A stretch of 64,000 nt of DNA. Origin: Halothermothrix sp. (GTDB lineage Bacteria; Bacillota; Halanaerobiia; DY22613). The notes under the pieces are model-generated. The model worked only from the letters and a program-made list of their open reading frames with translations, ran no database searches and was not told the origin of the DNA. Shown in pieces: positions 42,772-50,930 of the stretch (position 1 is the stretch's first letter; the number at the start of each line of letters is the position of its first letter). The position numbers and the translations under genes are program-made. Location of the stretch: assembly GCA_016841825.1 (NCBI GenBank), contig JAENYK010000002.1, forward strand, positions 310,001 through 374,000, given 5' to 3'.

Positions 42772-44958
42772 TTGGGAAAAACTATAATGGAAAAATTAGT
42801 AAATATATATAATTATCAGTTTGATCTCTGTTACGAGATACCTGTTGACTTTTCCATGAATGTCCACCCCCGGATTACGGCTGAGGTCATAGAAAAAAAA
42901 CAACTACTTCGTCCCGAAGGACTTTTAATCAGTGGAACCATTGTTGGAAAAATTCATCTTTCACCATACGATATTGTTTCAGTGGAAGGGAAAAAGCAGC
43001 AATCTAAGATCTCAGAACATACTTATTTTTTTACATACCTTATTCCGGATGAGGAGTTAAAAGAACGTAATCTGTTAAATTATGAATTTGAAGTACAAAT
43101 AGAAAAAATAAACTATTATTTTATAAAAAAGAAAGGACAGGTTTTTTTAATTCAACAATTGCATATGATTCTTGACCTGGCCCACTATTCTCTGGAGAAT
43201 TTAAATATGGATTTATTAGGAGGGATGCAGAAGAAGTCGGGTGTCTTTTTAAAAAAATCAAAAGATATTGAAGAAAGTTTTTTGAAGATCTCACCACTGG
43301 ATTTACCCCCGGATTTTTCTTCAATAATTAATATCTCAGGTAGAGTTGACAATTTTGAGATTGACCTGATTCAGGATGGTTGTTTAGTTGATGTAATAGG
43401 TAAGTTTCATTGTGAGTATATTACTGAAGATAAGCGTATAGGAATATTTTTTTTTGAAAAAGAGGAGCATTTTTTTTTCCCAATGATCGATCTGGATCCC
43501 AAAGTTATTGTAAAACATGATATCCAGATAGATTTGAAAGATATTTCCCTGGAAAGGGACAACAATCTTCTAATTCTCTATCATTGTCAAATCAATTTCT
43601 TTCAAAAGCAGGAGACAGTGTATTTTACGGGTAATCAGCCAACTAATAATGTTTGTAAAACAATTCAAATCGAACAAATTAGCCAACCTGTGGTTAAAAG
43701 TCAGATGCTAAAAGAAGAGGTAAATCTTAAAAATATTCCCATAGCTCAAATACTAGAACTGACGGGGGAGTTTACAGAGACATTATTAGAAAAAGTTTCT
43801 GATCAACTTCTGATTAGTGGTTTTGTGAATTATGTCTGTAGTTATCTGGATTTGGATGGTGTCGAACGAATATATGAAGGGCAATGTAAAGTTGAAGAAA
43901 TGGTAAATTTACCCAATTATCCCCAACAATTTAGTGAAAATTGGAGTTTGGAGACCAGAGTAGAGGTCCCAACCTGGGAATTGGTAGATGCTGTATTATT
44001 GATGAAACTGATCATTGATTATGAGGTATGTTCTTATAAGAAATCTTTTGAATTAGTGGTAATAGATTTTCCTCAAAGATCAGTTAAGAGAGAACGATTT
44101 TATTTGACAGAAGAGATTAATCGGGGACGTTGTTTATTTCACGACAGTGAAAAAATTTATCTAAATCGTTATGCTGAAAGCATTCTACGGATTGAGAGCA
44201 AAATCATAGATTGGCAGACTAGACGACTTGATATGGGGTGGCTAGTCAAAGGAAGCGGAGAATTGGTGATTTACTATCTGAATGAAGATGGAGAGTTTCA
44301 TCAGTCTAAAGATTTTTCTTTCTATCATTATTTGCAATTAGAAAATGAATTGGGCATAGAAGTTCAGGTGACGCCTGAACTTCACATATTGGATAACAGT
44401 TTATTACAGGACGGTAGTCTGGTGAGAATAGAATATCTGATCAGACAGAACTATCAGATTTTGAAAAAAGCGGAAGAATGGTTAGTGGTGGAAATGGGAT
44501 GTGAACTGAATTCTAAACAAAAAATTAGACCAATTTTGAAGATGGATTCAATTAATAAGCGATTTGATAAAGTATTATCTCTGGGGAGTGGAGAATTTTC
44601 AGAAAATGGGTTAAGCGAAATATTAGAATTAAAAATGACTTTTGGAGATTATGACCTGGATTATCGCGATCAGATATTGTTCTTCACTGGTGAGCTGGAG
44701 ATAGAGATTAGGTATACAAACCAACGGGGTAAATTGAGGACAGATCGTTTACCTATCCCCATGGAAGTTAAAGAAAGAATAGAGATAGAGGATGACATGC
44801 TGCCCAATGGTGATCTTCGGGCTTTTCCTGTTATAAAAAATTATGAATATACAATTAATTCAGGGTCAGGTCATCCTCTCCAAACAGAAAATTATATCTA
44901 TTTGTGTGTTGATTTGGAGATTAATTATCGAATGGTTGGTAAATTTGTTTTACGCTGA
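42772..44958 (+). CDS. Divergent SPOCS-like multi-repeat protein
   Basis: A protein of about 728 residues with no signal peptide. At least five segments repeat the SPOCS strand pattern in a worn form: LLISGTIVGKIHL, CLVDVIGKFHCEYI, QLLISGFVNYVCSYLDLDG, WLVKGSGELVIYYLNEDG and ILFFTGELEIEIRYTNQRG. The QGI-HKQ core is not kept. This places it as a distant member of the SPOCS cluster; the assignment is inference. The start is TTG 42772 after GGGGGGAGGG; the frame is open back to 42703 but that part holds the previous terminator. Its 3' end overlaps the convergent minus-strand gene by 34 bases. Confidence 0.72.
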   Translation: MGKTIMEKLVNIYNYQFDLCYEIPVDFSMNVHPRITAEVIEKKQLLRPEGLLISGTIVGKIHLSPYDIVSVEGKKQQSKISEHTYFFTYLIPDEELKERNLLNYEFEVQIEKINYYFIKKKGQVFLIQQLHMILDLAHYSLENLNMDLLGGMQKKSGVFLKKSKDIEESFLKISPLDLPPDFSSIINISGRVDNFEIDLIQDGCLVDVIGKFHCEYITEDKRIGIFFFEKEEHFFFPMIDLDPKVIVKHDIQIDLKDISLERDNNLLILYHCQINFFQKQETVYFTGNQPTNNVCKTIQIEQISQPVVKSQMLKEEVNLKNIPIAQILELTGEFTETLLEKVSDQLLISGFVNYVCSYLDLDGVERIYEGQCKVEEMVNLPNYPQQFSENWSLETRVEVPTWELVDAVLLMKLIIDYEVCSYKKSFELVVIDFPQRSVKRERFYLTEEINRGRCLFHDSEKIYLNRYAESILRIESKIIDWQTRRLDMGWLVKGSGELVIYYLNEDGEFHQSKDFSFYHYLQLENELGIEVQVTPELHILDNSLLQDGSLVRIEYLIRQNYQILKKAEEWLVVEMGCELNSKQKIRPILKMDSINKRFDKVLSLGSGEFSENGLSEILELKMTFGDYDLDYRDQILFFTGELEIEIRYTNQRGKLRTDRLPIPMEVKERIEIEDDMLPNGDLRAFPVIKNYEYTINSGSGHPLQTENYIYLCVDLEINYRMVGKFVLR

Positions 44959-45368
44959 CAGCAAACCTTTTCGGTAATTGAATCAATAACCTCAAAGACT
45001 AAATCAGGTTTGTAAAAATATCTGGTAAGAATTTTGACTACCTGATCTGTACCAGGACAGGGGGTGGCGACAACAGTTACATAATTACCCCGATACTTAA
45101 TGGTTTCTAATTGGGCATTAAGTAAGATTAACCCCAGTTCAGAGTCTGGGTTCAAAGTAAACTCTTCGAGTTGAATCAAAAAAGGTATTACATCTTTCGC
45201 CATCACACCTGTAAAAATAAGGATATTTGGACTTTTGTTTAAGGGCTGTGGATATTTAGTGTCTGACTTTGTTCTTTCCTCATTTAAAACATAAGTTTCA
45301 AGAGGAAGTAAAGGTATGTATTCCACAGCCGGATGGGAAAAAATCTTGTTTGAATAACCAAATGGCAT
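44925..45368 (-). CDS. Hypothetical protein under a sporulation-type promoter
   Basis: A 147-residue minus-strand protein of unknown family. The frame is open back to 45554, but GGAGGG at 45375-45380 lies 6 bases before ATG 45368, and a sigma-E-like promoter (45399-45425) lies inside the longer frame; the shorter form is therefore preferred. The C-terminal half alternates hydrophobic strands and helices (PNILIFTGVMAKDVIPFLIQ, YVTVVATPCPGTDQVVKIL) and ends with a CC pair. It resembles no domain I know. It lies between the divergent SPOCS-like gene (convergent) and sipL (divergent), suggesting a sporulation role. Confidence 0.65.
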   Translation of the reverse strand: MPFGYSNKIFSHPAVEYIPLLPLETYVLNEERTKSDTKYPQPLNKSPNILIFTGVMAKDVIPFLIQLEEFTLNPDSELGLILLNAQLETIKYRGNYVTVVATPCPGTDQVVKILTRYFYKPDLVFEVIDSITEKVCCQRKTNLPTIR

Positions 45369-45398
45369 GTTCATCCCTCCAAAAAAGGATTCTTCATA

Positions 45399-45425
45399 TA
45401 TTGTATGCCAAAAGGGAAAATTGGT
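45399..45425 (-). promoter_or_regulatory. Sigma-E/sigma-K-like promoter, minus strand
   Basis: On the minus strand CATACAATA (45407-45399) equals the sigma-E -10 consensus and fits CATAnnnTA of sigma-K. AC lies 16 bases upstream (45425-45424), matching a sigma-K -35. Confidence 0.6.
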
Positions 45426-45536
45426 GTAGAATTTCCCTGAGATTTGAGTCATATTTTGGTCAAGGCTGCTATATATATTAATAGTAAAAGTGAATATATA
45501 GTCATCACTAAGAGTAAAACTATGTTTATAGATGGC

Positions 45537-45564
45537 ACTTTTAAGGTTATCCATGCATATTATA
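45537..45564 (+). promoter_or_regulatory. Sigma-K/sigma-E-like promoter of sipL
   Basis: AC at 45537-45538, 17 bases, CATATTATA at 45556-45564, 41 bases before the start codon. Confidence 0.58.
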
Positions 45565-45605
45565 TAAGTGAACTAATTTTAGCGTAAAGAAAGGAGGAGA
45601 AAAAG

Positions 45606-47192
45606 TTGGCCATCAAGTTTCACGAAGAACAAGTCAAAGCAGAAGTAGTGGTTGCACGGGAGTTGGTCAAGGATGTAGTCTCAGGAGATATCGAATTACG
45701 AGGCCATGATAATGGCTTACAAGTGAATGAGATTCTGGATGTAAAAACACAGGTGAGAGATGTTAAAGCAGTCATTGCCGATGGTGGAGTAGAGATTAAT
45801 GGAGTATTACACATAAATGTGGTCTATAATGTGGAAGACATGAGCGAAGAAGACAATGCAAATTATGTAGATACTTATCATCAGGCTGCCAGAATTGAGT
45901 TTGAAAACTTTATCGATATTCCTGAAGCGGAAGCTGGAATGCATATTCTGCTAAATATTCGGGTTGCTGACATAACTTATGATGTATTAGAGACCGATGC
46001 ATTAGAGGTTGCCATAACTTTAATTAAGTATTGTGCTGTAAGTGATATTCAGGATATTCGATGCGTCACCCAGGTACATGGATTGTCTAGAGAAGAGATC
46101 GTTGAAGAGCAGTTGAGATTAGAAGAGTGGATAGGTGATGAAAGTATCCGGGCAGCAGTTGCCAAAGAGGTAGAATTAAATGATCATTTCCCATTGGTAG
46201 AAGAGGTCTTAGCGGTTGTTGGGGAAGTTGTAAAGGCTGAGTACAAGACAATGGAGAATGCTGTCATTTGTGATGGCATCATGGAAGTAAGTGTTCTCTA
46301 TCGGGGTGAAGATAGCGGTCTTTACGTTATTGACGAACGAATAGAATTCAATCATGCCCTTGATCTCTATGGGGTAGAACCGGGAATGACTGTAGCTGCT
46401 AACTACAAGCTGAACGAATTGGATGTACAGTCTTTATCAGAGAACAGGATTAGAATTTTGGGTCAGGTTGAGTGTTATGTCAAAGTTACTAGACCACACA
46501 GGATAACTGTGGTTACTGACATTTTGAATGAACGGGTTGATACCGAAAAGGTAACTGTAATGATGGAAGAGGTTGTTGGTCGGGGTAGAGTTAAAGATTC
46601 AATAGTTCACAGGGTTAATGTTCCTCCAACAAGGCCGGATATCAAATCAATCCTTCAATGTTATAGTAGAGTAAAAGATTTAACTTCTATCGTCAATGAC
46701 GGTGGGATCGTTGTGGAAGGGAGTCTGGAGGGCACTGCCTATTATCTGTCTGAAGATGATTATTGTACAGGTGACCGTTCTGTATGCTTAAAAGATTACT
46801 TTGATTTTGATGACTATATTCATATTGAAGAATGTGAAGAAGGGATGGATGTTTACATTGAAGTTGATGTAAAACGTACTTCCTGGCAAATACTCAATGA
46901 TCGTACTCTGGAAATGAGTGTCTTATTAGAGAAGATGGCAAAGGTCACTGAAAAGATTGAGGTTGACTGTGTAACTGATCTGGTAGAAGTGTCACCAATT
47001 GTGGATGATCCGTATCCGCCCTCTTATATTGTTTATGTTGTGCAGAGGGGAGACACTCTCGATAAAATTGCCCGTAGGTATAAGATATATCTGGATTCTC
47101 TAATCGAAATCAATAATCTCGATAATCCTGATCTGTTGTATATAGGACAAAAGGTTTTGATTCCCAGAAGTCTTATTGGAGCGACAGGATAA
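45606..47192 (+). CDS. sipL: SipL-like spore morphogenesis protein (SPOCS + LysM)
   Basis: A 528-residue protein with three SPOCS units (about 1-150, 165-310 and 325-455) and a C-terminal LysM domain at about 475-520 (YVVQRGDTLDKIARRYKIYL, YIGQKVLIP). This is the architecture of SipL, the clostridial protein that binds SpoIVA and is needed for coat localisation around the forespore. The start is TTG 45606, 8 bases after GGAGG. It has its own sporulation-type promoter and a strong terminator. The presence of SipL is the best sign in the window that the organism forms spores. Confidence 0.9.
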   Translation: MAIKFHEEQVKAEVVVARELVKDVVSGDIELRGHDNGLQVNEILDVKTQVRDVKAVIADGGVEINGVLHINVVYNVEDMSEEDNANYVDTYHQAARIEFENFIDIPEAEAGMHILLNIRVADITYDVLETDALEVAITLIKYCAVSDIQDIRCVTQVHGLSREEIVEEQLRLEEWIGDESIRAAVAKEVELNDHFPLVEEVLAVVGEVVKAEYKTMENAVICDGIMEVSVLYRGEDSGLYVIDERIEFNHALDLYGVEPGMTVAANYKLNELDVQSLSENRIRILGQVECYVKVTRPHRITVVTDILNERVDTEKVTVMMEEVVGRGRVKDSIVHRVNVPPTRPDIKSILQCYSRVKDLTSIVNDGGIVVEGSLEGTAYYLSEDDYCTGDRSVCLKDYFDFDDYIHIEECEEGMDVYIEVDVKRTSWQILNDRTLEMSVLLEKMAKVTEKIEVDCVTDLVEVSPIVDDPYPPSYIVYVVQRGDTLDKIARRYKIYLDSLIEINNLDNPDLLYIGQKVLIPRSLIGATG

Positions 47193-47205
47193 ATGGTGTA
47201 TTATG

Positions 47206-47247
47206 AGTCCAGAAGTTGGAGGTATAATCTAACTTCTGGACTTTTTT
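47206..47247 (+). terminator. Intrinsic terminator after sipL
   Basis: AGTCCAGAAGTT pairs perfectly with AACTTCTGGACT, followed by TTTTT. Confidence 0.92.
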
Positions 47248-47461
47248 AATGCCTGCAAAAGATCGTTCTTGTGGAATAGTGGTGTAAAGAGTTTTTTCAC
47301 TCCAGATTTGGCTTCTGTCGGGAAAGGAGAAGGGGAAATTTTGACAGGAAAGGATGACTGATAGGTTGAGTTATTCTTTAAATTATTAAGTAAAAAATTA
47401 TACTGGGATGATTTTTTTTCAGAGATTACGGAAATACTTTTTTTGTGAGGTGAAGGCTTGA

Positions 47462-48520
47462 ATGAATAATTTTAAAAGATGGTTTAAGGTCTTATACATA
47501 TTTGTTCCGATTAGTTTAGGACAAAGATTTGTCGATGGGAGTTCGGATTGGAGTTTTTTGACATCATCATTAGCAATTATTCCCCTGGCTGCTCTAATTG
47601 CCAGGAGTACCGATGAACTATCCAAACATTTAGGACCCAGTTTAGGTGGATTAATCAATGTAACCTTTGGAAATGCTACAGAATTGATTATCTCCACCTT
47701 TGCTATTCTTAAAGGGTTGATCAGAGTAGTAAAAGCTGCGATTGCCGGATCAATAATTACTAATCTGTTGTTGGTTTTGGGAATGAGTCTTTTTTTTGGC
47801 GGAATGAATCATCAAAAACAAAAATTTAATCATCTAATGGCAGTTACCAATGGCAGTATGCTGACGTTAGCTATTGTTGGTATGATTGTGCCCGCTATCT
47901 TCTACTATGCATCTCCCAATATCAGGACAGTGGTTTTGGGAAGATTTAGTATTGGAGTGGGGGGCACTTTGTTTTTTACCTATTTAGCCAGTTTATACTT
48001 TACTCAGGTTACTCATCGCAAATATTGTGCAACAGATAAACAAGAAAAGGAGAGAATCAAATGGGGTTTAGCAAGATCTGTGATCACTTTATTGATTTCA
48101 ACAGTTTTGATCGCCTTTGAGAGCGAGCAGCTTGTTAGTGCGATCGATCAGGTTGAAGAGCATTTGGGGATCTCCGGGGTTTTTATTGGAATAATTATTA
48201 TCCCACTGATTTCTAATGTTGCCGAAAATACCACGGCTGTTCTTATGGCCAGGAAAGGGAAGATTGATCTAAGTCTGAACATGATCTTTGGATCTAGTAT
48301 TCAGGTGGCTTTGTTTATCGTCCCTCTGATGATATTTTTTAGCCATATCGTGGGGAATCCGATGAATGTATTATTTAGTCCTTTTGAGCTGAGTGCCATT
48401 GGTTTTGGTGCTTTAACGGCAAATACTATTTATCTTCAGGGGGAGGCTAACTGGTTTGAAGGAGTACAATTGATTGCCGCTTATATAATTATAGCTTTAG
48501 CTTTCTTTTTCGCATATTGA
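47462..48520 (+). CDS. Ca2+/H+ antiporter (CAX family)
   Basis: A 352-residue membrane exchanger with about 11 helices, exporting calcium or another divalent cation against protons. The two alpha-repeat signatures are present: NVTFGNATELIISTFAILKG near 65-84 and SNVAENTTAVLMARKGKIDL near 250-269, each with the acidic residue used for ion binding. GAGGTGAAGG precedes ATG 47462. It stands alone after the sipL terminator. A role in calcium handling during sporulation is possible but only suggested by position. Confidence 0.9.
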   Translation: MNNFKRWFKVLYIFVPISLGQRFVDGSSDWSFLTSSLAIIPLAALIARSTDELSKHLGPSLGGLINVTFGNATELIISTFAILKGLIRVVKAAIAGSIITNLLLVLGMSLFFGGMNHQKQKFNHLMAVTNGSMLTLAIVGMIVPAIFYYASPNIRTVVLGRFSIGVGGTLFFTYLASLYFTQVTHRKYCATDKQEKERIKWGLARSVITLLISTVLIAFESEQLVSAIDQVEEHLGISGVFIGIIIIPLISNVAENTTAVLMARKGKIDLSLNMIFGSSIQVALFIVPLMIFFSHIVGNPMNVLFSPFELSAIGFGALTANTIYLQGEANWFEGVQLIAAYIIIALAFFFAY

Positions 48521-48570
48521 AGGGATTTTGGTTAATATTAAAGTATTTTAAGAAAATTATGACATTATAA

Positions 48571-48606
48571 AAAAGCCAGATCATTGAGATCTGGCTTAGG
48601 TTTTTT
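48571..48606 (+). terminator. Intrinsic terminator after the antiporter gene
   Basis: AAGCCAGATC pairs with GATCTGGCTT around ATTGA, then AGGTTTTTT. A-rich bases in front make it possibly bidirectional. Confidence 0.8.
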
Positions 48607-48695
48607 AGGAGTCCTGGTGGGGATAGCGAGCACATTAGTGCTGCTAAGAAGTAGGGTAAAAGAGGAGGCAGGACTCCTACGCCATAGGCGTTTTT
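48606..48695 (+). ncRNA. Candidate small structured RNA
   Basis: TAGGAGTCCTG (48606-48616) pairs perfectly with CAGGACTCCTA (48669-48679). Inside, TAGC-AGCAC (48624-48633, one bulged G) pairs with GTGCTGCTA (48638-48646) around ATTA, followed by the purine-rich GGGTAAAAGAGGAGG. A short terminator-like hairpin ACGCC-ATA-GGCGT with TTTT follows (48679-48695). No clear promoter of its own was found, and I recognise no RNA family. Confidence 0.45.
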
Positions 48696-48738
48696 AAAAC
48701 CAATAAAACCTATAAGAACTGTAGGAATTCAACTTAAT

Positions 48739-48852
48739 AATATTTATTCGCTATAAAGTGACGAAACCCTGCAAAGATTAATAATATTTTCGATATTTCC
48801 CTATAAAAGTGGTTTGCCATAAAATTCTTAAAGGTATAGCGAAATAAATATT
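48739..48852 (+). repeat. 17-bp inverted repeat with nested pairing
   Basis: AATATTTATTCGCTATA (48739-48755) is matched by TATAGCGAAATAAATATT (48835-48852) with one bulged A. Between them a further CGAAACC / GGTTTG pairing occurs. The element could be a MITE-like remnant or a long hairpin RNA. The rest of the 48696-48989 stretch is AT-rich without an ORF. Confidence 0.5.
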
Positions 48853-48989
48853 GAATATTTATCAATAAACATATTTGAAATAATCTATGTAGATTTGTTT
48901 GCTATTAGTAATACTTATATAACTTATAATCGGTAAAGTTAGTGAATACAGCACCATTCTCAGCATATAACATTGAAAGAAGTGATATA

Positions 48990-49820
48990 ATGAAATATAC
49001 CTATATACTAATAATATTTATAATATTGATGACCCTTACATATCCGGTTTTTTCGGATTATATTTCTCAAGTTATAGACCCGTCTGGAGAAGCGATATTT
49101 GCAGTAAATGCTCGGGAGGGAAAAGATTTGGATCAATTACGGATTATGACCTATAATATACACCACGGTGAAGGGGTGGATGGGGTTTTAGATCTGAACA
49201 GAATAGCTCAAATTGTTCTGGATTATAATGTAGATATAGTGGGATTAAATGAGGTGGATCTTCTAATGCCTCGTTCGGGTCTGGCTAATCAGACTAAGGT
49301 ACTGGCTCAAAAGGCAAATAGGAACTATTTTTTCGCATCAGCAATGTCTATTGGTTTGAGCCAGTATGGGAATGGGGTGTTATCTTCTCTACCAATTTTA
49401 AACCCTACGGGAGAACTATTGCCTAAATTTATGAAAAGAGAGCCCAGAGGTTTTCTCAAGTTTACTACTAAAGTTGGGAAACAAAATGTCCAGATTATTG
49501 TGACCCATCTGGGTTTAAACCCGGTCGAACGGAAGAATCAGTTGGATTATCTGGCTCAAACTATTCAGCAGATTAAAGATCCCTTGATTATGATGGGGGA
49601 TTTTAACACTACTCCATCATCTCAGGCGATGAAAGATTTTCTCAAACAAACAGGGTTACAGGTCAATTCTTTTGAACCCACTTTTCCCGCTGACAAACCA
49701 GAATTGAAAATTGATTACATTTTGACATCGATTCATTGGGAAGTGGTTATAGAACCCTGGTCATTGTCTACTCTGGCTTCAGATCATCTACCATTACTGG
49801 CTACATTTCACTTACGTTAA
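48990..49820 (+). CDS. Endonuclease/exonuclease/phosphatase-family protein, exported
   Basis: A 276-residue EEP-fold hydrolase. Residues 1-21 (MKYTYILIIFIILMTLTYPV) act as signal peptide or anchor. Active-site motifs in order: MTYNIHHGEGVDG, VGLNEVD (metal-binding Glu), THLGLNPVERKNQL, MMGDFNTTPSS and SDHLPLLATF. Such extracellular enzymes cleave phosphodiesters of nucleic acids, lipids or sugars; the substrate is not clear. The frame opens at GTG 48942; ATG 48990 is chosen because the signal sequence starts there, though the binding site (GAAAGAAGTGAT) is weak. Confidence 0.85.
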   Translation: MKYTYILIIFIILMTLTYPVFSDYISQVIDPSGEAIFAVNAREGKDLDQLRIMTYNIHHGEGVDGVLDLNRIAQIVLDYNVDIVGLNEVDLLMPRSGLANQTKVLAQKANRNYFFASAMSIGLSQYGNGVLSSLPILNPTGELLPKFMKREPRGFLKFTTKVGKQNVQIIVTHLGLNPVERKNQLDYLAQTIQQIKDPLIMMGDFNTTPSSQAMKDFLKQTGLQVNSFEPTFPADKPELKIDYILTSIHWEVVIEPWSLSTLASDHLPLLATFHLR

Positions 49821-49970
49821 GAGTATTGTAGAGTCTGGAGTAAATGTTGTTTTGTGTTAAAGATAGAGATTATTTTGTAGGATTTCTACTTTTTTAAGAT
49901 AGTACTTAATAGTGATCTTGCCTCCCGCTCTTATTATGAGATGGGTAATACGTCGTGAAATGTTGTTAAA

Positions 49971-50000
49971 CACCCAGATAACCTGGGTGCTTTTCTATTT
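49971..50000 (+). terminator. Intrinsic terminator
   Basis: CACCCAG pairs with CTGGGTG around ATAAC, followed by CTTTTCTATTT. Confidence 0.75.
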
Positions 50001-50063
50001 ATGGTATAAATTTATCTCAAAGGCGAAAAAATAGTATCATGCGACAAAAAGGAGGATGTGAGG

Positions 50064-50930
50064 GTGGCTAAAGGTGAACTATTGATCATCGGTGGCGCTG
50101 AAGACAAGCAAGATAAGTGCCAAATTCTACAGTGGTTTGTGAAACGGACAAACCGTGTTAAGGGAAGAATTGCGATTATCACGACTGCTACTAAAATTCC
50201 CGGGGAGGTAGGTAAAGAGTATCTTAAGATATTTGAAGAACTTGGGAGTAAAGAAGTAGATATTTTAAATGTTAATAGTCGCCTCGATGCTCAGCAAAAA
50301 TCCTTAGCAGATAATTTGAAAGGGGCTGCCGGTATATTTTTTACTGGGGGAGATCAGTTACGAATTACCAGTATTCTGGGAGGTACACCGGCGAGTAAGG
50401 CTATCTATCAGGCATACGACAGGGGATCTGTGATAGCCGGAACCAGTGCCGGAGCAGCGATAATGAGTGAGACCATGATTGTGGAAGGCGAAGATGATGA
50501 ATCACCACGCCGCTGTACCGTTAAAATGGCTCCCGGACTCGGATTATTGAAGAATGTAGTCGTTGATATGCATTTCTCTCAACGGGGTCGTCAGGGTAGA
50601 TTACTCACTGCTATTGGGCAAAATCCAAATATTTTAGGAATAGGTATTGATGAGGATACTGCGATTATTGTAAAAAACGAAGCTGTAATACAGGTTCTGG
50701 GGTCAAGAACAATCTGGATTGTGGATGGTCAGCAGATCTCTTATTCCAATGTGTCAGAACTTGCTCCAGATGAAGTATTGGTTTTGGCCGATGTAGGTCT
50801 GCATATCTTACCGACAGGGTATGGGTTTGATTTGAATAAACGGCAAGTATTACATGAGGGGTCTGCTAAGTTGACCAGATATCTCGAGGATGGGTCTGTT
50901 TGTGATGAGGAGAAGGAGGAAGGAAAGTGA
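50064..50930 (+). CDS. cphB: Cyanophycinase
   Basis: A 288-residue serine peptidase of family S51 that releases Asp-Arg dipeptides from cyanophycin. The nucleophile Ser lies in AGTSAGAAIMSETM, and FFTGGDQLRI and IGIDEDTAIIV are family motifs. There is no signal peptide, so it acts on internal granules. AAAGGAGG at 50048-50055 supports GTG 50064 over GTG 50058. Its stop overlaps the start of the synthetase gene (GTGA), so synthesis and breakdown enzymes are translationally coupled. Confidence 0.92.
   Translation: MAKGELLIIGGAEDKQDKCQILQWFVKRTNRVKGRIAIITTATKIPGEVGKEYLKIFEELGSKEVDILNVNSRLDAQQKSLADNLKGAAGIFFTGGDQLRITSILGGTPASKAIYQAYDRGSVIAGTSAGAAIMSETMIVEGEDDESPRRCTVKMAPGLGLLKNVVVDMHFSQRGRQGRLLTAIGQNPNILGIGIDEDTAIIVKNEAVIQVLGSRTIWIVDGQQISYSNVSELAPDEVLVLADVGLHILPTGYGFDLNKRQVLHEGSAKLTRYLEDGSVCDEEKEEGK

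Noticed and set aside
45369-45554. Long form of the minus-strand gene starting at 45554
   Set aside because: No binding site there, and both the GGAGGG site and the promoter lie inside this stretch.
47340-47365. Short TTG-initiated ORF after AAAGGAG in the sipL-antiporter gap
   Set aside because: Only six codons with no recognisable feature.
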